This document shows positions 17,785-26,987 of a DNA stretch of 64,000 nt, piece by piece. The stretch comes from Tychonema sp. LEGE 07203 (lineage in GTDB: Bacteria; Cyanobacteriota; Cyanobacteriia; Cyanobacteriales; Microcoleaceae): positions 62,001 to 126,000 of the forward strand of contig NZ_JADEXD010000001.1 of the NCBI RefSeq assembly GCF_015207285.1, written 5' to 3'. The notes below the pieces were generated by a model. That model was not told where the DNA came from and searched no databases. It was given only the letters and a program-made list of their open reading frames with translations. The position numbers and the translations under genes are program-made. The stretch's first letter is position 1. Each line of letters opens with the position of its first letter.

Positions 17785-18428
17785 TTCAACACTCCCATGA
17801 TTTCCTTAAACAGTCGGCTGTACTCTTTGCCAGAATCTTTGGCAGGTTGACCGCCCAAATCCCACACCGTAGCTGCTTGCCCCGAAGAATCGGCAATCAC
17901 TTGTTTTTGGTGAATGACTGATTTGAGCACTTTGATAGTAGGTGTAAGTTTTCCCAACAACTCCATTGCTTCGGTTTTGAGCTTCGTTCCCTTCACCGCA
18001 CGGCTGAGAAACATCACCGCTTGGGGCGGGCCTTGCCTCACCGATTGCGCTTGTTTGATAAGTCTCACGGCATCGGCGGCTGATTGTACGTCGATACCGC
18101 TCGGCTGCACCGGCACCACCGCTAAGTCAGCTCTCATCAAGATTGCCCTGGTTGCTTCACTCAAACCAGCAGGGCCATCCACTACCAGATAGTCAACGGT
18201 AGCAGCTAAGTCAGTCAACTGGTCTAAGAGGTCATCCGGGCTTTGCAGTACCTGAGTGGGGATGCTCGGTTCCATTCTGCTGCACCACTGGGAACTAGAG
18301 CGCTGAGCATCGGCATCCACTATCAACACTTGCTTGCCCTGCTGCACGAGCCAATGGGCGTAATGTACGGCTGTCGTGCTTTTGGCACATCCGCCTTTCT
18401 GATTTACGAAAGCAACAATTGCTACCAT
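17781..18428 (-). CDS. parA: ParA partition ATPase (type Ib-like)
   Basis: This 215-aa P-loop ATPase drives plasmid segregation. The deviant Walker A is intact (K11-GGCAK16-ST), followed by VDADAQRSS (switch/Walker A') and VVDGPAG (Walker B). It lacks the N-terminal HTH of type Ia ParAs, matching the short type Ib form that works with an RHH partner, here the next gene downstream. The start ATG is followed by the standard VAIVAFVNQKGG. It is the first of two unrelated ParA genes in the window. Confidence 0.9.
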   Translation of the reverse strand: MVAIVAFVNQKGGCAKSTTAVHYAHWLVQQGKQVLIVDADAQRSSSQWCSRMEPSIPTQVLQSPDDLLDQLTDLAATVDYLVVDGPAGLSEATRAILMRADLAVVPVQPSGIDVQSAADAVRLIKQAQSVRQGPPQAVMFLSRAVKGTKLKTEAMELLGKLTPTIKVLKSVIHQKQVIADSSGQAATVWDLGGQPAKDSGKEYSRLFKEIMGVLK

Positions 18429-18640
18429 AATTACTTACTGCATTATTTACTGCATTACTGAAATACTTAATACAGCAATATAGCACTTGTTTGGTCATCG
18501 GCTACAACAACAGGGTTGCATTGCTAAGGGAGGCGATCGCCTCCTTGTAGATAGCCGTGCTTTTAACGAACTTCTTCAACATGGCGTCTTCATATTTACT
18601 TACTGCATTCATTACTGCATTACTGAAATACTTGAGTAAA
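18429..18640. promoter_or_regulatory. Direct repeats before parA, candidate operator or centromere
   Basis: A ~40-bp sequence containing TACTGCATT repeated twice and ending CATTACTGAAATACTT occurs at 18429-18470 and again at 18595-18634. The copies are same-oriented, and the TTACTGCATT word occurs four times in total. The first copy abuts the parA start codon. Short type Ib ParA systems usually have the RHH-binding centromere in exactly this place. Binding is inferred, not shown. Confidence 0.55.
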
Positions 18641-18727
18641 TAAACTAGAGTAATTGGTAATGAGTGAGAAGCACCTGTGGCAGGACGTTGTAAGCTTGCA
18701 GAGTAGGAAAGTGCAGGAGTAGTGGCA

Positions 18728-19627
18728 ATGAGGCAAGGTTATCGGAAGTGGACGATCGCTCTGGTTTTGTTAGGAATTCTTAGCGCCTGCAACTTGACTG
18801 AGCCATCGCCACCGTCTCGACTTCCTCAACTCGGTCGTGAAAAACCAAGGGTGCAGCAACCCAAACCAAGCACCAGAGAACCCATCAGCTCAGCCATCAA
18901 CAACCGCAACTTACTCCTGGGAAATCCCAGCAATGCCGTTTCTAGCATTGCCAGCATCGACGACTATTTACTGGTGAAGCCCCAGTACGTGATGAGCTAC
19001 AACAGCAAAACTAAGACCGCTAACTGGGTTTCGTGGCAACTGAATCGCTCTTGGATTGGAGCAGCCGATCGCCAAGACAACTTCCGCCCTGACGAAGCCC
19101 TGCCCAATGCTTGGTACAAAGTCCGCCCCAACGATTACATGGGAAGCGGCTATGACCGGGGACACATTGCACCCAGTGCCGATCGCACCCGTAATGAAGC
19201 GGACAACAGCGCTACTTTTTTGATGACCAACATGATGCCTCAAGTGCCAGAACTCAACCGAGGTTTGTGGAGTGATCTGGAAGATTACTGCCGAGATTTG
19301 GTGCAACAGGGCAAGGAACTTTACATCGTAGCGGGGCCCGTGGGAAGGAAAGGCAGCATCGGCAGAAAGGAGAAAATTGCGGTGCCGGCTAGAAATTGGA
19401 AAGTTATCGTTGTATTAGACCGACAAGGATTGGGGATGCAGGGAATTGACGCAAATACCAGGACGATCGCTGTGATGATGCCCAACGATGCCAGCGTCAA
19501 GGGCAAAGGATGGAAAAGCTTTCGAGTTTCTGTGGCAAGAGTTGAGCGGGAGACGGGGCTCAATTTCTTATCTAATGTGTCGCCACAGGTTCAGCAGGTG
19601 ATTGAAAGCAAAGTGGACAGTCATTGA
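18728..19627 (+). CDS. nucA: DNA/RNA non-specific endonuclease (NucA-like lipoprotein)
   Basis: This is a sugar-non-specific nuclease that cleaves DNA and RNA outside the cytoplasm. The 299-aa protein starts with a hydrophobic segment and a lipobox (LSAC, lipid attachment at Cys21). A Pro-rich linker leads to the beta-beta-alpha-Me domain with the DRGH motif (D143-R-G-H146) and MTNMMPQ. An AGGAG at 18715-18719 sits 8 nt before the ATG at 18728, so that start is preferred over the GTG at 18722. Anabaena NucA is neutralised by NuiA, and a NuiA homologue lies 1.8 kb away on the other strand, beyond a TnpB element. Confidence 0.92.
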   Translation: MRQGYRKWTIALVLLGILSACNLTEPSPPSRLPQLGREKPRVQQPKPSTREPISSAINNRNLLLGNPSNAVSSIASIDDYLLVKPQYVMSYNSKTKTANWVSWQLNRSWIGAADRQDNFRPDEALPNAWYKVRPNDYMGSGYDRGHIAPSADRTRNEADNSATFLMTNMMPQVPELNRGLWSDLEDYCRDLVQQGKELYIVAGPVGRKGSIGRKEKIAVPARNWKVIVVLDRQGLGMQGIDANTRTIAVMMPNDASVKGKGWKSFRVSVARVERETGLNFLSNVSPQVQQVIESKVDSH

Positions 19628-19664
19628 CATACTCCCCAGCTATCAAGGCGAGGGGATTCTAAGG

Positions 19665-20789
19665 TCAAACAGCAATTGCAGGCGTAGCCTGTCTAACATC
19701 GCCTAACTTAACGGTTGATGCCCCAACCGCACAAATATTCTTAGCTGCGTTTTCATCGCGTCCATTAATGGACTGACAGGACGGACAACGCCACTCTCTG
19801 ACCGATAGATCCAACTTGTCTAAAACATGACCACACTCTGAACAAGTTTTAGAACTTGGATACCAACGATCGATAAATACAACTTGCTTGCGTTTCTTTT
19901 TGGCAACCCATTCGAGAATTTGAAGGAATTCCCCAAATGCCAAGTCCGAAATCTTTCGCCCCCATAAACACTGCATCCCTTTGAGATTCAAGGTCTCAAA
20001 GCACAATACATCAAACTGATTCGTCAAATCATGTGCCAACTTCCAAAACCAATCAGAGCGGCGATTAACCACATCTTCATGTTTGCGGACAAGATTCAAT
20101 CTCGCTCGTTCTCGATTCGCTGAACCTTTCTGTTTCTTGGAGTGCTGACTACTGGCTTTCTTTATGACATTGAGTGATTGTTTGAGGAATTGCGGTGATT
20201 CAATTTTGGAACCATCTGAACAGGTGAGAAACGTTTTCAAGCCAAAATCAAACCCAGCGATTCTACTCATCTCGAATTTGGTTTCTGGTTCAACAACGCC
20301 ATCTACCACGATGACCATAAACAACTCTCCTAGCGGAGTGCACTTAATGGTTAAGGTCTTGACGGTTCCCTCAATTGGTCTAGAATTCCAATACTGATAG
20401 ACACGATTCCCAATTTTGATCCGATTACCCGTCAAGAATTTGTAGCCCGCTTGTTTCAGAGTGAACGATTTGTATCGTCTGACTTTCTTGAAGTTGGGCG
20501 GTCTGACTCCTTTTTTGTGGTGCTTAAAGAACAGTTGGTATGCGCGTTCAATCCTCTGGCAGATATCCTGTACGGCTTGAGAGCCGACCGATTGCCAAAA
20601 CGCTTTACGCTTTCTCAGCTTGGCAATATGAGCCTGAAGTTTCGCGCAGTTCAAATGCTTGCCCCACATCCGGTAGTACCGCTTGTGGAGGGCGATGCAA
20701 TAATTCCATATCACTCCAGCGGCATTGATTATCCGCTTTAGGTGACGGTTTCGCTTGCTTTGATAGAGCTTGAACTTCAGTGTTTTCAT
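19665..20789 (-). CDS. tnpB: RNA-guided nuclease TnpB (IS605 OrfB)
   Basis: The 374-aa protein carries the full RuvC-type set: D181 in GFDFGLK, E265 in CFETLN and D345 in GRDENAAKN. A four-cysteine zinc ribbon is also present (C316, C319, C335, C338). TnpB cuts DNA using an RNA made from its own 3' end, so a guide RNA is expected to overlap the gene end near 19625-19700. The frame is open 12 codons further upstream (to 20825), but MKTLKFKLYQ at 20789 is the standard start. All catalytic residues are kept, so it may be active. Confidence 0.92.
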   Translation of the reverse strand: MKTLKFKLYQSKRNRHLKRIINAAGVIWNYCIALHKRYYRMWGKHLNCAKLQAHIAKLRKRKAFWQSVGSQAVQDICQRIERAYQLFFKHHKKGVRPPNFKKVRRYKSFTLKQAGYKFLTGNRIKIGNRVYQYWNSRPIEGTVKTLTIKCTPLGELFMVIVVDGVVEPETKFEMSRIAGFDFGLKTFLTCSDGSKIESPQFLKQSLNVIKKASSQHSKKQKGSANRERARLNLVRKHEDVVNRRSDWFWKLAHDLTNQFDVLCFETLNLKGMQCLWGRKISDLAFGEFLQILEWVAKKKRKQVVFIDRWYPSSKTCSECGHVLDKLDLSVREWRCPSCQSINGRDENAAKNICAVGASTVKLGDVRQATPAIAV

Positions 20790-20822
20790 GCTATTATTGT
20801 ACAGCAGATAAGCGGGTAGTGT

Positions 20823-20965
20823 CATGAAAAAAAAGATTAGATTTTCGGATCGAGGAATACGAGTTTCAAATTCTTGAAGATTACTGCGAATTAGTCGGCA
20901 GAACTAAAACCGATGTACTTCGGGAACTCATTAGAGGCTTAAAGACAAAGAAAAAGCCGTCCTAG
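20823..20965 (+). pseudogene. Frameshifted small ribbon-helix-helix gene beside tnpB
   Basis: The start MKKKIRF reads in one frame, then the rest (RIEEYEFQILEDYCELVGR, then TKTDVLRELIRGLKTKKKPS) continues in the next. Removing one T from the TTTT at about 20841-20845 restores a single ~46-residue ORF. The product is of the short RHH type often found divergent to tnpB in cyanobacteria. It is probably inactivated by a one-base insertion; a sequencing error would explain it equally well. Confidence 0.65.
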
Positions 20966-20981
20966 AAGGACGGGGCTTTAG
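20954..20981 (+). terminator. Hairpin at the end of the TnpB element
   Basis: The arms AAAGCCGTCC and GGACGGGGCTTT flank a short loop around TAGAA. It overlaps the end of the broken RHH gene. It could act as a terminator and probably also as the structured IS end. Confidence 0.6.
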
Positions 20982-21032
20982 ACCGATCTTAATGGTAAAA
21001 AGGAATAGAACTTACTTTTTTGCTTGAGACTT

Positions 21033-21299
21033 TTAACCAACTGCATTAACATTTGCCATTAGCAATCCGTAAGAAAGGATGAATAGAAAAAACTTGATTA
21101 GCCAGTTAATCCTGAAATTATATTCTCGATCGAGGTAAGACCAGAGGGGAGGAAAAACAATTAGGAACATAAGAAAGGAAGCTATAATACCCATCTGGAA
21201 TGGCTTGTTCTCTGTGTAAGAGAGGAATAATAAAATTCCTAGCATACCAAAACTGTAAAGAGAAGCAAGCCAACTAAATAATGTGCCGATCGTGCTCAT
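21033..21299 (-). CDS. Small membrane protein, unknown
   Basis: From the ATG at 21299 the product is 88 aa (MSTIGTLFSWLASLYSFG...) with three hydrophobic segments and short charged loops (YTENKPFQ, LDREYNFRINW). The frame is open to 21383, but the extra 28 residues are arginine-rich and unlike a membrane protein N-terminus. It is downstream of the nuiA-like gene on the same strand. No family is recognised; a role as an immunity or accessory membrane protein would be speculation. Confidence 0.5.
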   Translation of the reverse strand: MSTIGTLFSWLASLYSFGMLGILLFLSYTENKPFQMGIIASFLMFLIVFPPLWSYLDREYNFRINWLIKFFLFILSYGLLMANVNAVG

Positions 21300-21383
21300 A
21301 TTACAACGTCTATTCCTGGCTCTAATGATGGTTCTTATGTAACGAGATGAGTGAACTAGCCAACGCTGACCTGTTTGTTGCAA

Positions 21384-21779
21384 TCAAGTCTCGACCAACT
21401 TTGTAGACAGCCCCACAAATTCGCTACCGTCCGTCACTCCGACGATGTAGACATCAATCTCAATGCTGCCAACTCGGTAAACCTGCAACTGCGATAGATT
21501 CTGTTTGAGGATGCTCACCAAGTTCTGGAATCGCTTCACCGTTTCCTCTTCCTCTTCATCGTGCCAATCTTCTTCAGCAGTGGAGGTATCAAAGAACTCG
21601 TCCACACTTACTATTTCTACTGGAGCGTCGGGTGAATGTTCGGTAAGTTGCAGCAGCTTCGTCGGAGTGAGTTCTCCTTGTGCTGGCCAGTGAATGACTT
21701 CAAAGGGGGCATCGGTTTCGCTTCCGAAGAGTAAGCCCTCGGAAGCTTGTTTGAGTTGGGTGGCGATCGAGTCTGTCAT
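21384..21779 (-). CDS. nuiA: Nuclease A inhibitor (NuiA-like)
   Basis: A 131-aa acidic protein matching the NuiA/PR-1-like inhibitor family along its whole length. Recognisable stretches are LKQASEGLLFGSE, APFEVIHW, DAPVEIV, VDEFF, NLVSILKQNL and YRVGSIEIDVYIVG. NuiA binds NucA tightly and blocks its active site, and its last residues are involved. Here the tail TKLVET is retained. The cognate nuclease gene (18728-19627) is convergent to it and separated by the TnpB element and a small membrane gene. Confidence 0.9.
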   Translation of the reverse strand: MTDSIATQLKQASEGLLFGSETDAPFEVIHWPAQGELTPTKLLQLTEHSPDAPVEIVSVDEFFDTSTAEEDWHDEEEEETVKRFQNLVSILKQNLSQLQVYRVGSIEIDVYIVGVTDGSEFVGLSTKLVET

Positions 21780-21833
21780 GGTGACGGTTGTTTCTCAGCT
21801 TTACTGTGATTGTACAGTTGGTGTTGGCTGAAA

Positions 21834-22199
21834 CTAAGGACTTTTTGGCAAATTCGGATCTTCGCGACAAGTTGACAGCGGTAATGATTCGCCCCCCCGA
21901 ATTTCGCTAATTCTCGATCGAGCCTTATCTGTCACCACATCCATACAAGCGCAACCATACCCATAATAACCATTCGTTTTGACGTACTCTTTCTCATTCG
22001 TAGGAAGATTATCATCCATTCCTTTAGCTTCATATCCCCCTTGCTGCGAGATAATCCAACGACCATCTTTGTCTAGTAAATACCAATTGCGAGGCGTGGG
22101 ATTATGCAACCATCCACACCTAGTTTCAACTGCTTTAGCAGGAAGGGCAACGATAAAAAGAGATGAAATAATAACGGATATTAACAAGTTTTTCTTCAT
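21834..22199 (-). CDS. DUF4087-type exported protein
   Basis: A 121-aa protein with a clear signal peptide (MKKNLLISVIISSLFIVALPAKA) and a short mature domain. That domain contains RCGWLHNPTPRNWYLLDKDG and WIISQQGGYEA, followed by a GYGCAC motif. This is the DUF4087 pattern. It probably folds in the periplasm with disulfides between its cysteines. The function is unknown, and the link to the neighbouring nuclease inhibitor is positional only. Confidence 0.8.
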   Translation of the reverse strand: MKKNLLISVIISSLFIVALPAKAVETRCGWLHNPTPRNWYLLDKDGRWIISQQGGYEAKGMDDNLPTNEKEYVKTNGYYGYGCACMDVVTDKARSRISEIRGGESLPLSTCREDPNLPKSP

Positions 22200-22732
22200 A
22201 AATTTAAGTTTAGTCAGTTTTTACCCAACTATAGCAGCAAATTCATCAGCACTGATTAATGCAGGTGAAGCAACAGCCCAATCCCGCAATCCCTATTTGT
22301 TCGATTGCAAGAAAAGTTGGATTTCCCGGAACTGCTGCTTATGGACGGGGGATTAACGAAGGTAAGAGTAGAATAGCATCCTAATTTCCTCATACTTACT
22401 CAAGCATACTGCACGACTTCATCAGCTTGAGCCGATGCTACTGGAAAGTGAACCAGATTTTACAAAGGTGGCGTTGCAGGCGATCGCTCTGGAACTCCTA
22501 AAACACCTGAAACTGCCTAGGATGATGACGCTGGGTGAGTTTTGGTGTTTAGAGGCGATCGCTCAAGAATACAACCTCGTGATTTTCTTTGTATCTCCAC
22601 CCATTCTGAGAAATCCTATGGGCGCATGACCAGTCGCATATTTGAGCATCACTCATGTGAGAGACAAGAAATGGTGTTTTAGGACAGCAACCTTTTCTGT
22701 TAGCTAGCTGTCCCCACTTCTCCAATAAACTG
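22200..22732. other. Intergenic region, no convincing gene
   Basis: Two short plus-strand frames (about 22246-22356 and 22435-22629) have no recognisable domain or ribosome binding site. The region contains two HIP1-like sites (22483, 22556). It may contain gene debris, but none is identifiable. Confidence 0.4.
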
Positions 22733-23472
22733 CTAGGCGACAACAATTGTTTGACCGTTGGTTAAACGGCTGAAATCATATTTTGTGCGACCAGCTATGA
22801 GTTCTTCAAACCCAGAGGTATTCATGATAATGCTATCCTTGGTGAAGTTCACCGCTGATCCCGATATTCCAACGGTATAACTTCCTGACGTTAACTCCAG
22901 TGCGTCTTTACCGTTTCCACCATCGAAATTACCGCTACCAAAACCCTTGAGATAGTCTTTATCATCTCCTAAAAACACGTTGCCAGTACCCTCAAAGCCT
23001 CCCTCGGCAATAAGAGAGTCTTTACCATTACCCGTATTAATAACACCGTCACTAAAACCACCCTCATTGTAAATGACACCACTGCTAGTGATTATGTCGT
23101 TACCATCCCCAGTATCAATGACATCGGAGTTGGTAAGGGCATAGTTAGGAAAAAATTTAGGGGGAGTGAGAGCAAGGGAATCGTTACCCTCTCCTAAAAA
23201 CAACCCGCCAGAGTTGTAAAGTCCTCCATTTAAAATGATGGAGTCGTTACCACTACCAGTATCAATTGTACCGTCGTTGACGCTACTGTATAGCGGCAAA
23301 TTGCCATTGTGCTCAGCAATGATGGAGTCGTTACCATTGCCAGTATTAATGCTGCCGGTGTTATAGAGAATGTAATAATTGCCAGTGGCAGTTATTATGT
23401 CGTTACCATCACCAGTATCAATGCTGCTGTTGAAAGAGTTAGTGATACCGCTGTCATCGCTGGTTGTACCAC

Positions 23473-24665
23473 TGATTATGGGGTGCATCTCACTTTTGCA
23501 AATCTCTAAAAAAAGGCTAAAATAAAAAAGCCAGTAAAAACCTAAAAAAAGATGAGGTAAAAAAATGACACCCTCAGATCAACAGCAGCTAAAAGCATAC
23601 TTAGAAGGGGCAGCAGAAATTATTTACAGAAATACAGACCCAACAGAGCTAAAAACTTTTGAAAGTATAGAAAAAGCCTTACGTCAAAAAATCTTAGAGG
23701 AAGTAGGCCCAGAACTAGGTAGCTTTTTTTTTCAAAAGCATCAGGAATTAAAACCGGAAAAACCCGAACAGTAAAATCTGTAGTCGGGTTGCTCAAAATT
23801 ACCAACAATCAGGCGGAATATTTCGGGTTAAAATCTTCTACTCAACTCAGCCCCATGATGGAGAAGTGTGCTCTTTTAATCAGTGCCAATGAATCTTATC
23901 AAAGAGGAGAAAAAGATTTAGAAAAATTTACAGGTATTAAAGTTTCTCATAGTACCTTACAAAGATTGGTGAAACGACAAGATTTTGAATTGCCTACATC
24001 TAAACAGGGAGTGCAAGAAATTACATTAGATGGGGGAAAAGTCAGGCTACGCAATGAGGACAGGGGCAAGCCATGTTATTGGAAAGATTATAAAGCTCTG
24101 TGTTTAGATAATGTTTATTGTGGAGCTTTTTTTCAAAGCGAGCAAGATCTAATTGACTGGACTAATAGTCAAAAATTACTACATCCTATTTATTGCATAG
24201 GAGATGGTCATGCCGGGATTTGGAACCTATTTCAAGAAATTGGAGTTCCTGAACAAAGACAAGAGATTTTAGATTGGTATCATTTGAAAGAAAATCTTTA
24301 CAAAGCAGGGGGGTCATTGAGACGATTAAAGCAAGCAGAAAGTCTATTATGGTGCGGTCAAGTTAATGAAGTTATCGATTTATTTAAAGACCTGAAAAAG
24401 AAAGCATTTAAAACATTTTGTAATTATTTGGAGACTCATCGCTGCCGAATAGTTAACTACCTATACTATCAAGAAGAATCCCTGAGTTCTCTAGGTTCTG
24501 GAACAGTTGAGTCAACGATTAAAAGAATTGGACTCAGGGTGAAACTATCGGGAGCGCAGTGGAATATTGAGAGTGTTTCCTCTATTCTTTCTCTTCGGTG
24601 TGCTTATCTTAATGGTCAACTCTCCAGTTGATGTATTTGCAAAACTGAGATGCACCCTGATTATG
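23473..24665. mobile_element. ISKra4-type insertion sequence (ISMich2-like) with 8-bp TSD
   Basis: The element runs 23481-24657 (1177 bp). It is bounded by 23-bp inverted repeats (23481-23503 and 24635-24657) beginning GGGTGCATCTCA and differing at one position. Both sides are flanked by the 8-bp direct repeat TGATTATG (23473-23480 and 24658-24665). GGG tips, 8-bp duplication and a two-frame transposase agree with the ISMich2 group of ISKra4. Intact ends and duplication indicate a recent insertion. Confidence 0.9.
23565..24631 (+). CDS. ISKra4-family transposase made by frameshifting
   Basis: ORF A (23565-23774, 69 aa, MTPSDQQQLKAYLEG...) and ORF B (open from 23723, ending 24631) are in different frames. 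ORF B contains ITLDGGKVRLR, YCIGDGHAGIW, ILDWYHLKENL and GSGTVESTIKRIGLR, the DDE-type catalytic segments of ISKra4 transposases. The two frames overlap over a run of nine T (23724-23732) that lies directly after the last stop in the ORF B frame. Slippage back one base there would join them. This is the usual expression mode of the family, so the break is probably programmed rather than damage. Confidence 0.85.
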
Positions 24666-25102
24666 TCATTGCCACCGCCGGTCTTTATAGACCCAGAGTT
24701 GGCAATGCCACCGGAGTCGGTACCAATGCCAGTTATTATGTCGTTGTCATCTCCAGTATCAATAGTGCCGGATCGATTCAAAATGCCCAAAGTTTGGCTA
24801 GTACCCGTAATTACGTCCTTGCCATTTCCAGTATTGATGGTGCCGAGGTAGTTCGAGAGCCCGATACCATAATCACTGGTGCCAGTGATTGTATCGTTAT
24901 CATCTGAAGTATTAAGCGTGCCGATGTTATAGAAGCCGCTGATACCAAGTCCCTCACTGTCAAGGCTAGTGCTAGTTCCCGTGATGATGTCCTTGCCAGC
25001 AAGAGTATTGGCGATGCCAGTATTGACTATTTCGTCCACTCCCGACGCTGGGACAACATCAGCCTGCTCAGTAAACGTTAGATTGGAAAGTTCGATCGCC
25101 AT

Positions 25103-25476
25103 TGGAAGACCTCGCTATTAAGAAACAAATGAAAGAAGGTTAAATGTTATACCTTATATTTGTATCCCAAGCCACAATATTCTATTCTGTAGCGTTTTAT
25201 TTCTTAACATAGTTCAAAGCTATTTTGATGAGACAGCTTGCTCTTAAAGGTTGTATTACTTAAAAGATTTCAATAATTGACGGCTATTATTCTAACAGTA
25301 AACGGTTTCAACACTAGAACCAAAAATGACATATTCAACTAGAAACAAGAGTCTTGAATCTGAAGTAATGCTTTATCACGCTTCGGTTTAGCGAGGTTTG
25401 TACAAATTTCCCGCCCAAAAAGCTCCAATTCTTTCAGGAGATTCAAGAAAAACGTTATTAGTAAAGAATCCAGGGC
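25103..25476. other. AT-rich intergenic region
   Basis: It holds the probable promoter of the GDGND-repeat gene (reading leftwards from 25103). The right side of this stretch, read on the minus strand from 25476, is open for about 45 codons (ALDSLLITFFLNLLKELELF...) and ends near 25340. It might be the tail of a gene cut by the IS66 element, but no family is recognised. Confidence 0.35.
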
Positions 25477-26987
25477 GTAAGGATTCAGGTCTGAAAGAAG
25501 GGAATGAGGTCAGGCATAGGAAAGTAGTCACAAGAATGGGCAGAAATAGCCTCACGGAAAAAAGCCATTACTGAACGAGCTTGAAAACGACAGGTTTGAA
25601 TCACACTCAGCAGATTAGCCGTTTCCTCAAATCGTTTCATCGAACGAGAGCCGCCAGAAACTTTCCGTTTCGTTACAGCTAGCCGTAGAGAACGTTCTGC
25701 TAAATTATTATCTGGAGGAACCGAGGGGTCATTGAGAAAATACCACCATTGTTCTGCCTTATCCCGTAAGGATTTTAGTAACAGACCTGCTACATAACCA
25801 ACTTTGCCCAACCAAGTGGTCAAAGCTTGATTCAATCGTATTGTGAAATCCTGAGCCCAGAAGTCGTAGGTGAGTCGAGCCTTCGTCTTTTGCCAGGACT
25901 CATGGGCGATAAAAGCTTCATCTATTAATGACAGAAATACGCTTAGCGACTGCTGCATTATTGTTGCCAGGAAGTTCCAGCACTTTCTTGAAATGCCGCC
26001 GTAAATGGGCCAGACACTTCTGTTGGGCTGCGATGTTCCCGCCATTATAAACGCTGAAATCATCTGAACTTAAGACTCCAGCAAATTCTGTGCCCAGCAT
26101 GGTTTCCAATTCCACCCGCCCCCTGGTATCTGCGGCATGAAATAAACAGAATCCTTCTCCACTAGCCGTCCATAGCCATTCTTTAACACCCATCACACAC
26201 CACGGCGTTTCATCTACATGAACGTTTGATTGTAGAGGTGCCCATTCCCACAGTGCTTCGAGAGCTGGCTTGACTGCTGCTGCTACTCGTTGATTGGTTT
26301 TTTGGAGTGTTCCCACTCCCACTTCTATCCTGCCGAGCTCCCACAACAACGAGCGTCAGCTTGGAGTAGGAAAGATGCCCATAATTGCCAAGCCAGACTA
26401 AGAGTGCTTGGAGATTAACGCTCAAGTCAAGTCAAGGAACTATTCAAGCGGGGTGGTTCTCCTGTGACTACTGCACCACATTCGAGGCATTTACACGATT
26501 GTGTCTGATATTCAACGACCTCGATTGGTTTTGCTACTAGACTTGCTACTTGCTGAGAGTGGATGTTAATTACTTCACTTAATTCTTTACTGCCACAATT
26601 GAGACAGATGTCGGGTGAGCTAATTTCAGTTCTGTCTACTCGTCCAAACCCTTTGCGGGTTTTCCCCTGATGACCCGGTTGTCCGCCTGGTTTCTTTTTT
26701 GGGTCTGCTTCTGGTTTGACTGTTGGTTTCTCTGGTTTTTGGAGTAGATCCGTTGATGGGGGTTTGGATGAAGTCTGACTGGTGGTTCGACTTTTGCCCG
26801 TAGCAATCGCTAGTTTTTCTTGCAATTGTGCAATGATTTTTTGCAGCCCCAGTACCATTTCTACCAGTTCAGCTTGGCTCAACTGCTCGATTTCGGTTTT
26901 TTTCTGCTCTCTCGTGGGTGCGGGCTTTTTCATTCGTTTATTTTACCAGATGCCGCCACTGAAGTTTTTTTTGACCTGAATCCTTAC
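25477..26987. mobile_element. Degenerate IS66-family element
   Basis: A 1511-bp element bounded by 15-bp inverted repeats, GTAAGGATTCAGGTC at 25477-25491 and its complement at 26973-26987. GTAA tips are typical of IS66. The only recognisable gene is a broken tnpC-like transposase on the minus strand; no tnpA/tnpB accessory genes are present. The flanks (TCCAGGGC and TCCCAGCC) do not form a clean 8-bp duplication, so the target has since changed or the copy arose by rearrangement. Confidence 0.8.
25485..26933 (-). pseudogene. IS66 transposase, several frameshifts
   Basis: The N-terminal part (26933-26427) has the leucine zipper-like helix, a lysine/proline linker (PKKKPGGQPGHQGK) and the CxxC zinc motif of IS66 TnpC. 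The middle (26349-25918) has the catalytic DDE portion (VHVDETPWCV, TRGRVELETML, GVLSSDDFSVY), and the C-terminal part (26063-25485) ends with DNNLAERSLRLAVTKRKVSGGSRS. At least three reading frames are needed to read through. It is non-functional. Confidence 0.88.

Larger units (their letters stand above)
19625..20985. mobile_element. IS200/IS605-type TnpB-only element
   Basis: The element contains tnpB on the minus strand and a broken divergent RHH frame, and has no TnpA transposase. One end is marked by a small GC hairpin near 19632-19655 (CTCCCC ... GAGGGGATTC), directly at the nucA stop codon. The other end is marked by the hairpin at 20954-20981. The exact tips cannot be fixed without an empty site. 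It lies between nucA and nuiA, genes that are adjacent in related cyanobacteria. Confidence 0.6.
22733..25102 (-). pseudogene. GDGND-repeat (calcium-binding-like) protein interrupted by an IS
   Basis: The 5' part (25102 to 24658, MAIELSNLTFTEQADVV...) and the 3' part (23472 to 22733, ending FSRLTNGQTIVVA) both consist of repeats built on IDTGDGNDIITG, alternating with short hydrophobic turns. A 1.18-kb IS separates them. Removing the IS and one 8-bp target copy restores one frame of 1185 nt (394 aa). The repeats resemble hemolysin-type/RTX-like beta-roll repeats of secreted proteins, although GGxGxD is only loosely kept. There is no signal peptide, so export would be by type I secretion or not at all. 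The gene was intact very recently. Confidence 0.85.

Noticed and set aside
22435-22629. 64-codon frame before the GDGND gene
   Set aside because: No family, no start context, hydrophobic end seems random.
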